A stretch of DNA of 27,170 nucleotides from DASTGO01 sp035719045 (GTDB lineage: Bacteria > Actinomycetota > Actinomycetes > Actinomycetales > Kineosporiaceae): assembly GCA_035719045.1 (NCBI GenBank), contig DASTGO010000053.1:1-27170 (forward strand), written 5' to 3'. The first letter of the stretch is position 1. Each line of letters begins with the position of its first letter. The position numbers were made by a program, and so were the translations under genes. Below the pieces are notes generated by a model. It saw nothing but the letters and a program-made list of their open reading frames with translations, was not told the origin of the DNA and did no database searches. Positions 17,126 through 25,404 of this stretch are shown piece by piece.

Positions 17126-19342
17126 GTGGCGGCAGGGGAGGACAGCGCGGGGAAGCCCCAGGTCGAGCCGTCCGGCGGACCTGCCGGAGCCGGACCGGTC
17201 CGTGCCGCGGCACCGAGTTCTGCTGCGGCACCGAGTTCTGCTGCGGCACCGGATTCCGCTCCGGCGGGTCCCGCTCGGGTTTCTGATCCCGTGCCGGGGC
17301 CCCCTGCGATCACTCCGGGTGCCTCCCCGGTTCCTGACCGGGGGGTTGCCGAGGCTCGCTCTGGTGCTGCTCCTGGCCCGGGGCGGGTTGCCACCCGTCC
17401 TGGTGCGACCCCAAGGCGTCGCCCGGGTCTGGCTCCGCTGTCGGGTCCAGCGGTGGCCCGCCCCGGTTCCGCTCCGGCTCCTGGCCCGGGCCCAGTCGCA
17501 GCCCGCCCCGGTGCGGCCCCCGGTTCTACGGTCCCGGGGAGTGCCGGACCCGTCGCGCCCGGGGGCGCCCTGCGGTCGTGGCCGTCGCTGGAACCGGGTC
17601 GACCGACGCCGAACCCTTCCCGGATCCCGTCCGTCCCCGCAGCAGCCAGCGCCACCTCCCAAGCCTCGTCGGCGCCGTCGCCGGCCCGACCGGCCGGCGG
17701 CGTCACCGGCCCCGCCTCGCCCGTCCCCGCAGACGGGCCTGTTCCGGCGGCCGGACCCGTCCCCGCTGCGGGCGTGGTGTCTCCGCCGGGCGCAGGGATC
17801 GCCGTCGCCGCTGCGGGCGGGATCGGCGTACCACCCGTACCACCCGCTTCGGTCCCTCCCGCGTACTCGGCGTCTGCGGAGGGTCCCGCCGCTGTCGCCC
17901 CCCTGCTGCCGCCTCCGGGTAGATCCCGCAACGGCCCACGCCGACTGCTCACCGGGCTGGCCGGCGGGGTGGCGGTGCTGACCGCGCTGGGGATCGGGAT
18001 GGTGTCCGCCCTGGTGGACGACGGGGCCGACACCACGGCCGCAGCGTCTCCCGCGACGGTGACCGCGCGGTCGGCGGAGCATGAGCGCGACCTCGCCGCC
18101 AACTCGGTGCTGGGCAAGCTCAACGCCGCGCTGACCGCGGGGAACGCCGCAGCATTCGACGCCGCGGTGGACCCGTCGGCGCCCCCCTCGTTCCGGGACC
18201 ACGAGCGGACGGTGTTCCAGGGGCTGACGGCGCTGAAGCCCTACGCCACGTTCCAGTACCGCTGGACCAGTCGGTCGCTGACCGTCCCGGCGTCCGGTGC
18301 CGCCTCCTCAGCGGACTCCTTCCGGGCCTACATCGACCTGGTCTACGCCTTCACCGGCTATGACCACAGCCCGGTGACCGACGTCGTCGGCGTCACCTTC
18401 ACCCGGCGCAACGGCACCTGGTACCTGTCCTCGGACAGTGAACTGGACGACGCCCTGGCCCTGGGCGGGCAGTTCGAGCCGTGGTCGACCGGGCCGGTGT
18501 CGGTGTCGCAGCACGGCAAGGCCCTGGTGATCGGGGATCCCGCGCACAAGGCCCAGAACGACCGGCTCGCCCAGCGACTGGACGACGACCTGGCGCCGGT
18601 GGGGCAGGCCTGGCCGGTGAACTCCTGGAACGGCCGGGTGATCGCCTACGCCAGCACCCAGCAGCCGTTCGTCACCTCCTGGTTCGGCACCCACGCCGCC
18701 ACGAACCGCAAGATCGACCCGTCGGGGGACGCGACCTTCGAGGCGAAGGTGCGGGTGCTGCCGTCCAGCGAGGTGATCTCCGGTGCGGACACCTTCACCC
18801 CGGCAGCTCCCCGGCTCGTGGTCACCCCGTATCTGCTGGGCCGCGACGACGCCTACACGAAGGCAGTGTTGCGGCATGAGCTGACCCATGTGGCGCTCGC
18901 CCTCGAGGGCAGTCGGCGCCCGCCGGCGTGGCTGGTCGAGGGGGTCGCCGAGTACACGGGGTTCCGGGCGACGGCAGGCAAGAAGGTGGACGGTGTCCAG
19001 GCACTGGCCCAGCGGGGTCTGCGCAAGGACACCTGGACCCAGTTGCGCCGCGGCGCCTGGGCCCCCGATCTGGTGGCGTCGGACGACGCGTTCTACTCCG
19101 GCAGCGAGATCGAGGTGGACAACGCCTACACCTCCGCCTGGTTCACCTGCCTGTACATCGCCGACCACTACGGCGAGGCGAAGCTGCGCGAGCTGTATGC
19201 GGCGGCCGCGGCACAGCCGGACGGGACCAGCCAGGAGAGCGTCGAGACCGCCGCCCTGCAGTCCGTACTGCACACCGACCGGGCCACCCTGCTGACCGCC
19301 ACCAAGGCCTACGCCCGGCAGTTGCGCACCCACTTCGTCTGA
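17126..19342 (+). CDS. Membrane-anchored Pro/Ala-rich protein with MA-type gluzincin metallopeptidase domain
   Basis: The 738-residue protein has three parts. Residues 1 to about 270 are low-complexity Pro/Ala/Gly/Ser with no acidic or aromatic patches. One membrane segment follows (about 275-297, LLTGLAGGVAVLTALGIGMVSA). The rest is extracytoplasmic, about 440 residues. It ends in a peptidase-MA-like region with HELTH (584-588) and WLVEGVAEY (Glu605 or Glu609 as third zinc ligand). The usual orientation would be cytoplasmic low-complexity tail, signal anchor, external catalytic domain. The middle region (about 320-440) may be an NTF2-like or prodomain-type fold. The substrate is unknown. An 18-bp DNA repeat lies in the low-complexity part. 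GTG 17126 follows a TAnnnT-N6 pattern. It might be catalytically active or a scaffold; the motif is intact. Confidence 0.88.
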   Translation: MAAGEDSAGKPQVEPSGGPAGAGPVRAAAPSSAAAPSSAAAPDSAPAGPARVSDPVPGPPAITPGASPVPDRGVAEARSGAAPGPGRVATRPGATPRRRPGLAPLSGPAVARPGSAPAPGPGPVAARPGAAPGSTVPGSAGPVAPGGALRSWPSLEPGRPTPNPSRIPSVPAAASATSQASSAPSPARPAGGVTGPASPVPADGPVPAAGPVPAAGVVSPPGAGIAVAAAGGIGVPPVPPASVPPAYSASAEGPAAVAPLLPPPGRSRNGPRRLLTGLAGGVAVLTALGIGMVSALVDDGADTTAAASPATVTARSAEHERDLAANSVLGKLNAALTAGNAAAFDAAVDPSAPPSFRDHERTVFQGLTALKPYATFQYRWTSRSLTVPASGAASSADSFRAYIDLVYAFTGYDHSPVTDVVGVTFTRRNGTWYLSSDSELDDALALGGQFEPWSTGPVSVSQHGKALVIGDPAHKAQNDRLAQRLDDDLAPVGQAWPVNSWNGRVIAYASTQQPFVTSWFGTHAATNRKIDPSGDATFEAKVRVLPSSEVISGADTFTPAAPRLVVTPYLLGRDDAYTKAVLRHELTHVALALEGSRRPPAWLVEGVAEYTGFRATAGKKVDGVQALAQRGLRKDTWTQLRRGAWAPDLVASDDAFYSGSEIEVDNAYTSAWFTCLYIADHYGEAKLRELYAAAAAQPDGTSQESVETAALQSVLHTDRATLLTATKAYARQLRTHFV
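17207..17260 (+). repeat. 18-bp tandem repeat encoding AAPSSA units
   Basis: GCGGCACCGAGTTCTGCT is repeated exactly at 17207-17224 and 17225-17242, with a degenerate third copy at 17243-17260. It encodes the hexapeptide AAPSSA and looks like recent slippage within the Pro/Ala-rich cytoplasmic tail. Confidence 0.85.
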
Positions 19343-19394
19343 CCGGGGCGGTGTCGACCCTGCTCGGCACGGGGTCTGGGCTTCCTGGACGACA

Positions 19395-19431
19395 GCGCGG
19401 GCCCGCACCCTCCTGGGCGCGGGCCCGCACC
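19395..19431. terminator. Bidirectional terminator between convergent genes
   Basis: GCGCGGGCCCGCACC occurs twice (19395-19409 and 19417-19431). Because GCGGGCCCGC is self-complementary, the two copies (19397-19406 and 19419-19428) form a 10-bp stem on either strand. It sits midway between the metallopeptidase-like gene stop and the fadB-like gene stop. Confidence 0.65.
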
Positions 19432-19461
19432 GTGTTCGGTTGAGACCTCGGATCGGCCGGC

Positions 19462-21603
19462 TCAGGCCGGGACGCTGGCCACCCCCGGCTCCAGGAACCG
19501 GGCGCCGGCCACCTGCTCGCTGACCCCGGCCCGGTCCAGGTAGGGCGTGATCCCGCCGAGGTGGAACGGCCAGCCGGCCCCCAGGATCATGCACAGGTCG
19601 ATGTCCTGCGGGGCGGCCACCACGCCTTCGTCGAGCATCAGCCGGACCTCCTGCGCCAGCGCGGCCAGCGCCCGGTCCCGCAGCTGTTCGGCGGTCGACG
19701 GGCTGTCCCCGACCACCATGAGCGCCTTGGTCTCGTCGTCCAGGTAGGGCTTGCCGTCCGCGTCGAACGACCACAGTGCCGTCTTGCCGGCCGCGACCAG
19801 CCGCTTGAGGTTCTCCGAGACGCCGAACCGGTCCGGGAACGCCGCGTTCATGGTCTGCGCGACGTGCAGCGCCACTGCCGGACCGACCAGCTGCAGCAGC
19901 ATGAACGGGGACATCGGCAGCCCCAGCGGAGCCAGTGCGCCGTCGGCGACCTCCGGTGCGGTGCCCTCGTCCAGCGCCTGGGTGACCTCGCCGAGGAACC
20001 GGGTGAGCAGCCGGTTGACCACGAAGGCCGGGGCGTCCTTGACCAGCACGCAGGACTTCTTCAGCTGCTTGCCGACCGCGAACGCGGTGGCCAGGGTGGC
20101 GTCGTCGGTCTGTTCGGCGCGGACCACCTCGACCAGCGGCAGCACCGCGACCGGGTTGAAGAAGTGGAACCCGACGACCCGCTCCGGGTGCTCCAGCGAC
20201 GAGGCCATCTGGGTGACCGACAGCGAGGACGTGTTCGTCATGAGCACGCACTCCGGACCGACCACGGCCTCCACCTGGGCGAGTACCTGCTGCTTGACCG
20301 CCAGGTCCTCGAAGACGGCCTCGATCACCAGGTCCGCTCCGGCGAAGGCGGTGGCCTTGTCGGTCGAGCCGCTGACCAGGGCCTTGTAGCGGTTGGCGGC
20401 GTCCGGGGTGAGCCGGCGGCGCTTGGCCAGGGCGTCGATCTCGCCCCGCACCCAGGCCACCCCGTTGTCGACCCGCTCCTGGTCCAGGTCGGTGAGGACC
20501 ACCGGAACCCCGAGCCGCTGCACGAACAGCAGCGCCAGCTGGCTGGCCATCAGACCGGCGCCGACGACGCCGACCGAGGTCACCGGGCGGGCCAGCTTCG
20601 ACGCGGGGGCGCCCGCCGGCCTCTTGGCCCGCTTCTGCACCAGGTCGAAGGCGTACAGGCCGCTGCGCAGCTCCTGCGACAGGGCCAGGTCCGCCAGCGA
20701 CTGGGTCTCCGCCTCGAAGGCGGTGTCCCGGTCGGCGGTGCGGGCCAGCCGAACCAGGTCGATCGCGGCGTACGGTGCGGGCGCGGCACCGTGGACCTTG
20801 CTGTCGGCCATCGCTGTCGCGCCGGCCAGGGCGGTCTCCCAGGCCTGCTCGTCGCGGTCGATCTCGGTCCGGGCCACCTTGACCTCACCGGTCACCACCT
20901 GGGCCGCCCAGCTCAGGGACTGCTCCAGGAAGTCGGCCGGCTCGAACACGGCGTCGGCGATCCCGAGCCCGTGCGCCTTCGGCCCGGACAGCATCCGGTT
21001 CTGGCTGAGGGCGTTGCCGATGATGACCTCGAGGGCCGCGGCCGGGCCGATCAGGTTCGGCAGCAGGTAGGTGCCGCCCCAGCCGGGGACCAGCCCGAGG
21101 AAGCACTCCGGCAGGGCGACCGCACCGGCCGCCGCGGAGACGGTCCGGTAGGTGCAGTGCAGGGCTACCTCCAGGCCACCGCCCAGGGCCACCCCGTTGA
21201 CGAAGGCGAACGACGGCACCGGCAGTTCGCCCAGCCGCCGGAACACCGCATGCCCGACCCGTCCGATCTGGACGGCCGAGTCGCGATCGCCGCGCAGGGA
21301 GATCATCCCCAGGTCGGCGCCGGCACAGAAGATGAACGGCTTGCCGGTGACCCCGACGGCGACGATCTCGCCGGCCGCGGCGCGGGCCGCGATGCCCTCC
21401 AGGGCGGCGTCCAGGCTGGCCAGGCCACCCGGGCCGAAGGTGGACGGCCGGGTGTGGTCGTGACCGTTGTCCAGGGTGATCAGCGCCAGGGTGCCGGCGC
21501 CGCCGGGCAGGACCACGTCCCGGACCAGGGACGTGGTCACGACCTCGCTCGGCATGGCGTCGGCCCAGGCCTGCGCGCCGGTCGTGGTGGTGTCGGTGGT
21601 CAT
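19462..21603 (-). CDS. fadB: Fatty-acid oxidation alpha subunit: enoyl-CoA hydratase / 3-hydroxyacyl-CoA dehydrogenase
   Basis: This 713-residue bifunctional enzyme performs hydration and NAD-dependent oxidation in beta-oxidation. The N-terminal crotonase domain (about 20-320) keeps both catalytic glutamates: Glu145 (GGGLEVALHC) and Glu166 (LPECFLGLVPGWGGT). A 3-hydroxyacyl-CoA dehydrogenase domain follows, with NAD motif VGVVGAGLMASQ (344-355) and catalytic His480 (GFHFFNPV), then two C-terminal helical domains. The third Gly of the GxGxxG motif is Ala (GAGLMA), as I recall for actinobacterial members. ATG 21603 overlaps the thiolase stop as ATGA, so translation is coupled and the two subunits probably form the alpha2beta2 complex. 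A longer open frame to 22716 is only a shadow of the thiolase gene. Confidence 0.95.
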   Translation of the reverse strand: MTTDTTTTGAQAWADAMPSEVVTTSLVRDVVLPGGAGTLALITLDNGHDHTRPSTFGPGGLASLDAALEGIAARAAAGEIVAVGVTGKPFIFCAGADLGMISLRGDRDSAVQIGRVGHAVFRRLGELPVPSFAFVNGVALGGGLEVALHCTYRTVSAAAGAVALPECFLGLVPGWGGTYLLPNLIGPAAALEVIIGNALSQNRMLSGPKAHGLGIADAVFEPADFLEQSLSWAAQVVTGEVKVARTEIDRDEQAWETALAGATAMADSKVHGAAPAPYAAIDLVRLARTADRDTAFEAETQSLADLALSQELRSGLYAFDLVQKRAKRPAGAPASKLARPVTSVGVVGAGLMASQLALLFVQRLGVPVVLTDLDQERVDNGVAWVRGEIDALAKRRRLTPDAANRYKALVSGSTDKATAFAGADLVIEAVFEDLAVKQQVLAQVEAVVGPECVLMTNTSSLSVTQMASSLEHPERVVGFHFFNPVAVLPLVEVVRAEQTDDATLATAFAVGKQLKKSCVLVKDAPAFVVNRLLTRFLGEVTQALDEGTAPEVADGALAPLGLPMSPFMLLQLVGPAVALHVAQTMNAAFPDRFGVSENLKRLVAAGKTALWSFDADGKPYLDDETKALMVVGDSPSTAEQLRDRALAALAQEVRLMLDEGVVAAPQDIDLCMILGAGWPFHLGGITPYLDRAGVSEQVAGARFLEPGVASVPA

Positions 21604-22829
21604 GCCGCCTGCTCCTCGTCGCGCCCGGTGCCGAAGTCGGCGTGGTTCGGGTTCTCCCAGATCACGGTGCCGCCCATGCCGAGGCCGATGCACATGGACG
21701 TCAGCCCGTAGCGGACCTCCGGTCGTGCCTCGAAGTGCCGGGCGAGCTGGGTCATCAGCCGCACGCCGCTGGAGGCCAGCGGGTGCCCGGTGGCGATCGC
21801 CCCACCGTCGGGGTTCACCCGCGGGTCGTCGTCGGCGATCTTGTAGTGGTCGAGGAAGGCCAGCACCTGGACGGCGAAGGCCTCGTTGATCTCGAACAGG
21901 CCGATGTCGTCGATGGTCAGCCCGGCCCGGTTGAGCGCCTTCTCCGTCGAGGGCACCGGGCCGAAGCCCATCACGTGCGGCTCGACACCGGCGAAGGCGT
22001 AGCCGACCATCCGCATCCGCACCGGCAGCCCCAGCGCGGCCGCGGTTGCGGCGTCGGCGAGGACGCAGGCGGTGGCGCCGTCGTTCAGCCCGGCCGCGTT
22101 GCCGGCGGTGACCCGGCCGTGCGGGCGGAACGGGGTCCGCAGGGCCGCCAGGTCCTCCACGGTGGTGCCGGGGCGGGGCGGCTCGTCGGCGGTGACCAGG
22201 TTCCAGGCGCCTTCGGCGTCCCGTGCGGCGACGGGCACGAGGTCCCGGGTGATCCGGCCGGCGGCCAGCGCTGCGGCGTACCTGGCCTGGCTGTTCGCCG
22301 CGTACGCGTCGCAGCGGGCCTTGGTCAGCTGCGGGAACCGGTCGTGCAGGTTCTCCGCGGTCTGGCCCATGACCAGGGCGGAGGTGTCGACGAGCTTCTC
22401 CGCGACGATCCGCGGGTTCGGGTCCACGCCCTCGCCCATCGGGTGGCGGCCCATGTGCTCGACACCACCGGCGATCGCGATGTCGTAGGCGCCGGAGGCG
22501 ATCGCGGAGCTGACGGTGGTGACCGCGGTCATCGCGCCGGCGCACATCCGGTCGATCGAGAAGCCCGGCACCGAACTCGGCAGGCCGGACAGCAGTGCCG
22601 CGGTGCGGCCGATGGTCAGGCCCTGGTCGCCGATCTGGGTGGTCGCGGCGACCGCCACCTCGTCGACACGGTCGAGGGGCAGTTCGGGGTGCCGCCGCAG
22701 GAGTTCGCGGATGCACTTGACGACGAGGTCGTCGGCGCGGGTGCGGGCATAGACGCCCTTGTCACCCGCCTTGCCGAAGGGGGTGCGAACGCCGTCGACG
22801 AAGACGACGTCGCGCAGGGAGCCGGACAC
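21600..22829 (-). CDS. fadA: Acetyl-CoA acyltransferase (thiolase), beta subunit of the fatty-acid oxidation complex
   Basis: The 409-residue thiolase cleaves 3-ketoacyl-CoA to acetyl-CoA and a shortened acyl-CoA. Its catalytic residues are Cys96 (DRMCAGAMTAV), His349 (TGHPLASSG) and Cys380 (SMCIGLGMGGT). The NEAFAVQ block and GGVEHMGRHPMG are also typical. GTG 22829 is supported by GAGGAGG (22842 to 22836 on the minus strand) six bases upstream. An in-frame ATG at 22922 would add 31 residues of leader-derived sequence and is rejected. It is the first gene of a two-gene unit with the alpha subunit. The promoter overlaps a TetR-type palindrome, so induction by fatty acyl-CoA is plausible. It could also act in ketoacyl degradation of branched substrates. 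Confidence 0.95.
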   Translation of the reverse strand: MSGSLRDVVFVDGVRTPFGKAGDKGVYARTRADDLVVKCIRELLRRHPELPLDRVDEVAVAATTQIGDQGLTIGRTAALLSGLPSSVPGFSIDRMCAGAMTAVTTVSSAIASGAYDIAIAGGVEHMGRHPMGEGVDPNPRIVAEKLVDTSALVMGQTAENLHDRFPQLTKARCDAYAANSQARYAAALAAGRITRDLVPVAARDAEGAWNLVTADEPPRPGTTVEDLAALRTPFRPHGRVTAGNAAGLNDGATACVLADAATAAALGLPVRMRMVGYAFAGVEPHVMGFGPVPSTEKALNRAGLTIDDIGLFEINEAFAVQVLAFLDHYKIADDDPRVNPDGGAIATGHPLASSGVRLMTQLARHFEARPEVRYGLTSMCIGLGMGGTVIWENPNHADFGTGRDEEQAA

Positions 22830-22835
22830 GTAAGT

Positions 22836-22842
22836 CCTCCTC
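22836..22842 (-). promoter_or_regulatory. Shine-Dalgarno of the thiolase gene
   Basis: GAGGAGG on the minus strand, six bases before GTG 22829, decides the start. Confidence 0.8.
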
Positions 22843-22913
22843 GGGTGCGCAGGTTGCGGCCTCGATGCGGAAGCAGCGGACTGCCGTGGGTGGCCGAGCG
22901 GCCGTGAGCGCAT

Positions 22914-22952
22914 GTTACCCACCGGTAACCCCGAGGGCTACCCGGGGGTAAC
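22914..22952. promoter_or_regulatory. GTTACC/GGTAAC motif cluster in the thiolase leader
   Basis: GTTACC (22914-22919) and GGTAAC (22924-22929) form an inverted repeat with a four-base spacer. A third GGTAAC lies at 22947-22952, 23 bases further. The spacing of about two helical turns suggests protein binding near or just after the transcription start. The regulator is unknown. Confidence 0.5.
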
Positions 22953-22956
22953 CCCG

Positions 22957-22997
22957 ACGCTATCGGGCTGGACAGGGGTAAGCAAGCGCTTAGTCAA
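22957..22997 (-). promoter_or_regulatory. Thiolase–fadB promoter with TetR-type palindromic operator
   Basis: On the minus strand TTGCTT (22985 to 22980) and TAGCGT (22962 to 22957) are separated by exactly 17 bases. The palindrome TAAGC-AAGC-GCTTA (22979-22992), with perfect AAGCGCTT inside (22984-22991), covers the -35. Similar sites bind TetR-family regulators of beta-oxidation and of sterol or ring catabolism (KstR2-like AnCAAGnnCTTGnT differs at one position). Repression relieved by an acyl-CoA is inferred. An alternative -35, TTGACT, lies at 22997 to 22992. Confidence 0.6.
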
Positions 22998-23027
22998 GAG
23001 CGTTTTCGCCCCATCTGGGGCGCGCTC
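22998..23027. terminator. Possible terminator of the RNase D gene
   Basis: CGCCCCA (23007-23013) and TGGGGCG (23016-23022), flanked by GAGCG/CGCTC, can fold into a hairpin about 110 bases downstream of the rnd stop. The loop is very short and one side has a TTTT bulge. The remaining parts of this 308-base gap, besides the promoter and operators listed, show no gene. Confidence 0.35.
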
Positions 23028-23137
23028 GGCGCGCTCGACGACAGCAGGGCGGGGGATGGCAGGAGGGGCGGGGCTGCAGGGCCGGACAAAGCCCATGACG
23101 CCGGACGAGGCGACGGTGCCGGGCGGTGCCGGACCGG

Positions 23138-24457
23138 TCAGCCGGCGGGCTCGGTCAGCGCGGCGGACAGGGCCTGGGCCGTGAGTCCAACCTGCCAGGC
23201 ACGGGCGCCATGGGCCCGCAGCACCTCGGCGATGCTGTCCGGGTCGGTGGCTGTGGGGGGCTCCCAGGCCAGCCGGCGCACGGTGTCCGGGGAGATCAGG
23301 TTCTCGGCCGGCAGGGTGTACCGCTCGGCGATCCCGGTCACGGCCGTCCGGCAGTTGGCCAGGCGGGCCGCGGCGGCAGGGTCCCGGTCGGCCCAGACCC
23401 GGGCCGGCGGCGGCCCCTCGGCGGGCCGGTGCTGGGGTGGGAGCTGGTCGTCCGGCAGGGTCATCGCCCGGTCCACGGCCGCCTGCCAGGTGGACAGGAA
23501 GCGGCGGGCTCCGCGCCCGGTGAACCCCGGCACGGCGAGCAGCCCCCGGGCCGGGGCCGGCTGGGCCAGGGCGGCCTCGACGATCGAGCTGTCCGGCAGC
23601 AGCCGGCCGGGGGAGACGTCCTGTTCGCGGGCCAGGGCGTCGCGGGCGTTCCACAGCTCGCGGACCACCGCCAGCTGACGGCGGGTCCGGACCTTGTGCA
23701 TGCCGGAGGTCCGTCGCCACGGGTCGGGCCGGGGCGGGTTCGGTGCCGCGGCGGCGATCGCGGCGAACTCCTCGTGCGCCCATTCCAGCTTGCCCTGCCG
23801 CTCCAGTTCCGCGGCCAGGGCGTCCCGCAGGTCGACGAGCACCTCGACGTCCAGGGCGGCGTACCGCAGCCACGGGGCGGGCAGAGGCCGGGTGGACCAG
23901 TCGACCGCGGAATGCTCCTTGGCCAGGCCCAGCCCGAGCAGCTGCTCGACCACGGCGGCCAGCCCGACCCGGGCGAACCCGGCCAGCCGCGAGCCCAGTT
24001 CGGTGTCGAACAGCACCCGGGGCCGCATCCCGACCTCGGCAAGGCAGGGCAGGTCCTGGCTGGCGGCGTGCAGCACCCACTCCGCATCCGCGATCGCCTC
24101 GCCCAGCGCGGACAGGTCCGGCAGCGCGGCGGGGTCCACGAGCGCCGTCCCGGCCCCCGCCCGGCGCAGTTGGACCAGGAAGGCGCGCTGCCCGTACCGG
24201 TGCCCGGAGGCCCGTTCGGCGTCCACCGCGACGGGACCGTGCCCCGCTGCGAACGCCCGGACCGTCTCGGCCAGGGCCTGCGGTGTAGCCACGACCGGTG
24301 GCACCCCGTCCTGGGGGGTGTCCAACGGGACGATGACGGGCGGGGTGGGCTGCGGCCCGGGGTCGCCGGGGGTTTCGTCGGGGTTCATGGCTGGGGTCGG
24401 CGGTGGGTTGGCGGGAAGGATGCCCTTGTCGTCGCGATCACCACCGGTCCCGTGCAC
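23138..24457 (-). CDS. rnd: Ribonuclease D-like 3'-5' exoribonuclease with HRDC domain
   Basis: The 439-residue protein has a DEDDy exonuclease domain with all metal and catalytic residues: the DAE motif (Asp79 and Glu81), the LHAASQD Asp135, and Tyr199/Asp203 of RYAALD. An HRDC nucleic-acid-binding domain follows (about 233-320), then an actinobacterial C-terminal extension. It trims 3' ends of tRNA and other small RNAs. Start: GTG 24457 is preceded by TACCGT with exactly six bases between, so the mRNA is probably leaderless. ATG 24388, 23 codons later, is the alternative but has neither ribosome site nor promoter. The longer form agrees with my memory of the Mycobacterium homologue Rv2681 (about 438 residues). 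The gene sits between whiI-like and thiolase genes, as in Streptomyces. Confidence 0.9.
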   Translation of the reverse strand: MHGTGGDRDDKGILPANPPPTPAMNPDETPGDPGPQPTPPVIVPLDTPQDGVPPVVATPQALAETVRAFAAGHGPVAVDAERASGHRYGQRAFLVQLRRAGAGTALVDPAALPDLSALGEAIADAEWVLHAASQDLPCLAEVGMRPRVLFDTELGSRLAGFARVGLAAVVEQLLGLGLAKEHSAVDWSTRPLPAPWLRYAALDVEVLVDLRDALAAELERQGKLEWAHEEFAAIAAAAPNPPRPDPWRRTSGMHKVRTRRQLAVVRELWNARDALAREQDVSPGRLLPDSSIVEAALAQPAPARGLLAVPGFTGRGARRFLSTWQAAVDRAMTLPDDQLPPQHRPAEGPPPARVWADRDPAAAARLANCRTAVTGIAERYTLPAENLISPDTVRRLAWEPPTATDPDSIAEVLRAHGARAWQVGLTAQALSAALTEPAG

Positions 24458-24469
24458 ATCCCCACGGTA
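24458..24469 (-). promoter_or_regulatory. Leaderless promoter of rnd
   Basis: TACCGT (24469 to 24464) plus six bases before GTG 24457. The first nine bases (TACCGTGGG) are identical to those at the 16995 gene. Confidence 0.6.
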
Positions 24470-24643
24470 GCCAGCCGACGGGCAGGACGTTGCAGCGGTG
24501 CCCCTTTCGGCGCGTGTGGACCGCCCCACGCCCCGTCCCGTGCAGGGTCGGACAGGGCGTCCGGGGCCGGACGGCGGCGGGACCGGCTGTCGGCGCGGCG
24601 CAGGCGAGCACCCCGAGCCGTCCCGGTGTCGTGGCAGCTGACC

Positions 24644-25243
24644 TCAGGCGATGGCTCCCGACCGCAGGGCGGTGGCGACCATCTCGGCGCGGTCACCGGT
24701 GCCCAGCTTGCGGGCGATCCGGGCCAGGTGGCTCTTCACCGTCAGGGCGGACAGGCCCAGTTCCTCGCCGATGTCCTTGTTGGACTTGCCGTCGGCGACG
24801 AGCTGCAGCACCTGGATCTCCCGGGCGGACAGACTGTCCACGCCGTCGCCGCGCTCGCCGGTGGGCCGGGGGGCGTTGCTCGCCGCGGCCGAGACCAGGT
24901 AGCAGCGGACCCCGGCGCTGATCGCCGCCCGGACGCTGTACGGGTCGTCGTTCGTGGTGAGCACCATGCCCCGGGTCCACCCGGCGGCCCGCAGCTCCCG
25001 GATCAGGGTGATCCCGGATCCGTCGGGCAGCCCGGCCTCGGCGACGCACAGGTCGGCGATACCGGCGGCCGCGCGGACGCGTGCCTCGGCGACGGTGCTG
25101 ACTTCGAGCACCTGGCGGGCACCGAGTGCCCGCAGCGTGTGAGCGACCGACTCGCGCAGCGCGGGATGGGCGACCACCACCATGGCCGCGAACCGCCCGG
25201 GACGGGGTACCGGGATACCGGTGCGCTCGACCAGTGTGGTCAC
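24644..25243 (-). CDS. whiI: WhiI-like atypical response regulator, LuxR/NarL family
   Basis: The 199-residue protein has an N-terminal receiver-like domain (about 18-122) and a C-terminal LuxR helix-turn-helix (about 135-197, LSAREIQVLQLVADGKSNKDIGEELGLSALTVKSHLARIARKL). The phosphorylation pocket is degenerate: the acidic pair is Val24/Ala25, the acceptor Asp is Glu69 (VAEAGLPDGSG) and the conserved Lys is Ser118 (CYLVSAA); Thr96 is kept. Streptomyces WhiI, an orphan regulator needed for aerial-hypha septation and acting as a heterodimer with BldM, is also atypical and sits in the same hemE–DUF3000–whiI–rnd context. GTG 25243 has AGGAGGA four bases upstream. ATG 25288 is an in-frame alternative with its purine stretch directly abutting the start. 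Orthology is inferred from synteny and domain layout. Confidence 0.85.
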   Translation of the reverse strand: MTTLVERTGIPVPRPGRFAAMVVVAHPALRESVAHTLRALGARQVLEVSTVAEARVRAAAGIADLCVAEAGLPDGSGITLIRELRAAGWTRGMVLTTNDDPYSVRAAISAGVRCYLVSAAASNAPRPTGERGDGVDSLSAREIQVLQLVADGKSNKDIGEELGLSALTVKSHLARIARKLGTGDRAEMVATALRSGAIA

Positions 25244-25247
25244 GCTG

Positions 25248-25254
25248 TCCTCCT
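25248..25254 (-). promoter_or_regulatory. Shine-Dalgarno of the whiI-like gene
   Basis: AGGAGGA (25254 to 25248) four bases before GTG 25243 supports the shorter protein. Confidence 0.65.
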
Positions 25255-25404
25255 GCCGAGGCGGCCCCCAGGGGCCTTGACCGTTCATCTCCCTGTGGGG
25301 ATCGGCAGGCCGGACGTGTGGCTTGAGATGTGATGCCCGGTGGGGACCGGTCGGCGGGACCTGGCTGCCCTGAGGTACCGCGGCGGCGGATCAGCCGACG
25401 GGGG

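Noticed and set aside
17078..18202. Long Arg/Gly-rich open frames antisense to the Pro/Ala-rich tail
   Set aside because: They mirror the low-complexity coding sequence; no starts or domains are credible.
21604..22716. Extension of the fadB-like frame through the thiolase gene
   Set aside because: Arg/Pro-rich shadow; ATG 21603 overlaps the thiolase stop as ATGA.
24386..24457. ATG 24388 as the RNase D start
   Set aside because: No ribosome site or promoter; the GTG at 24457 has a TAnnnT hexamer six bases upstream.
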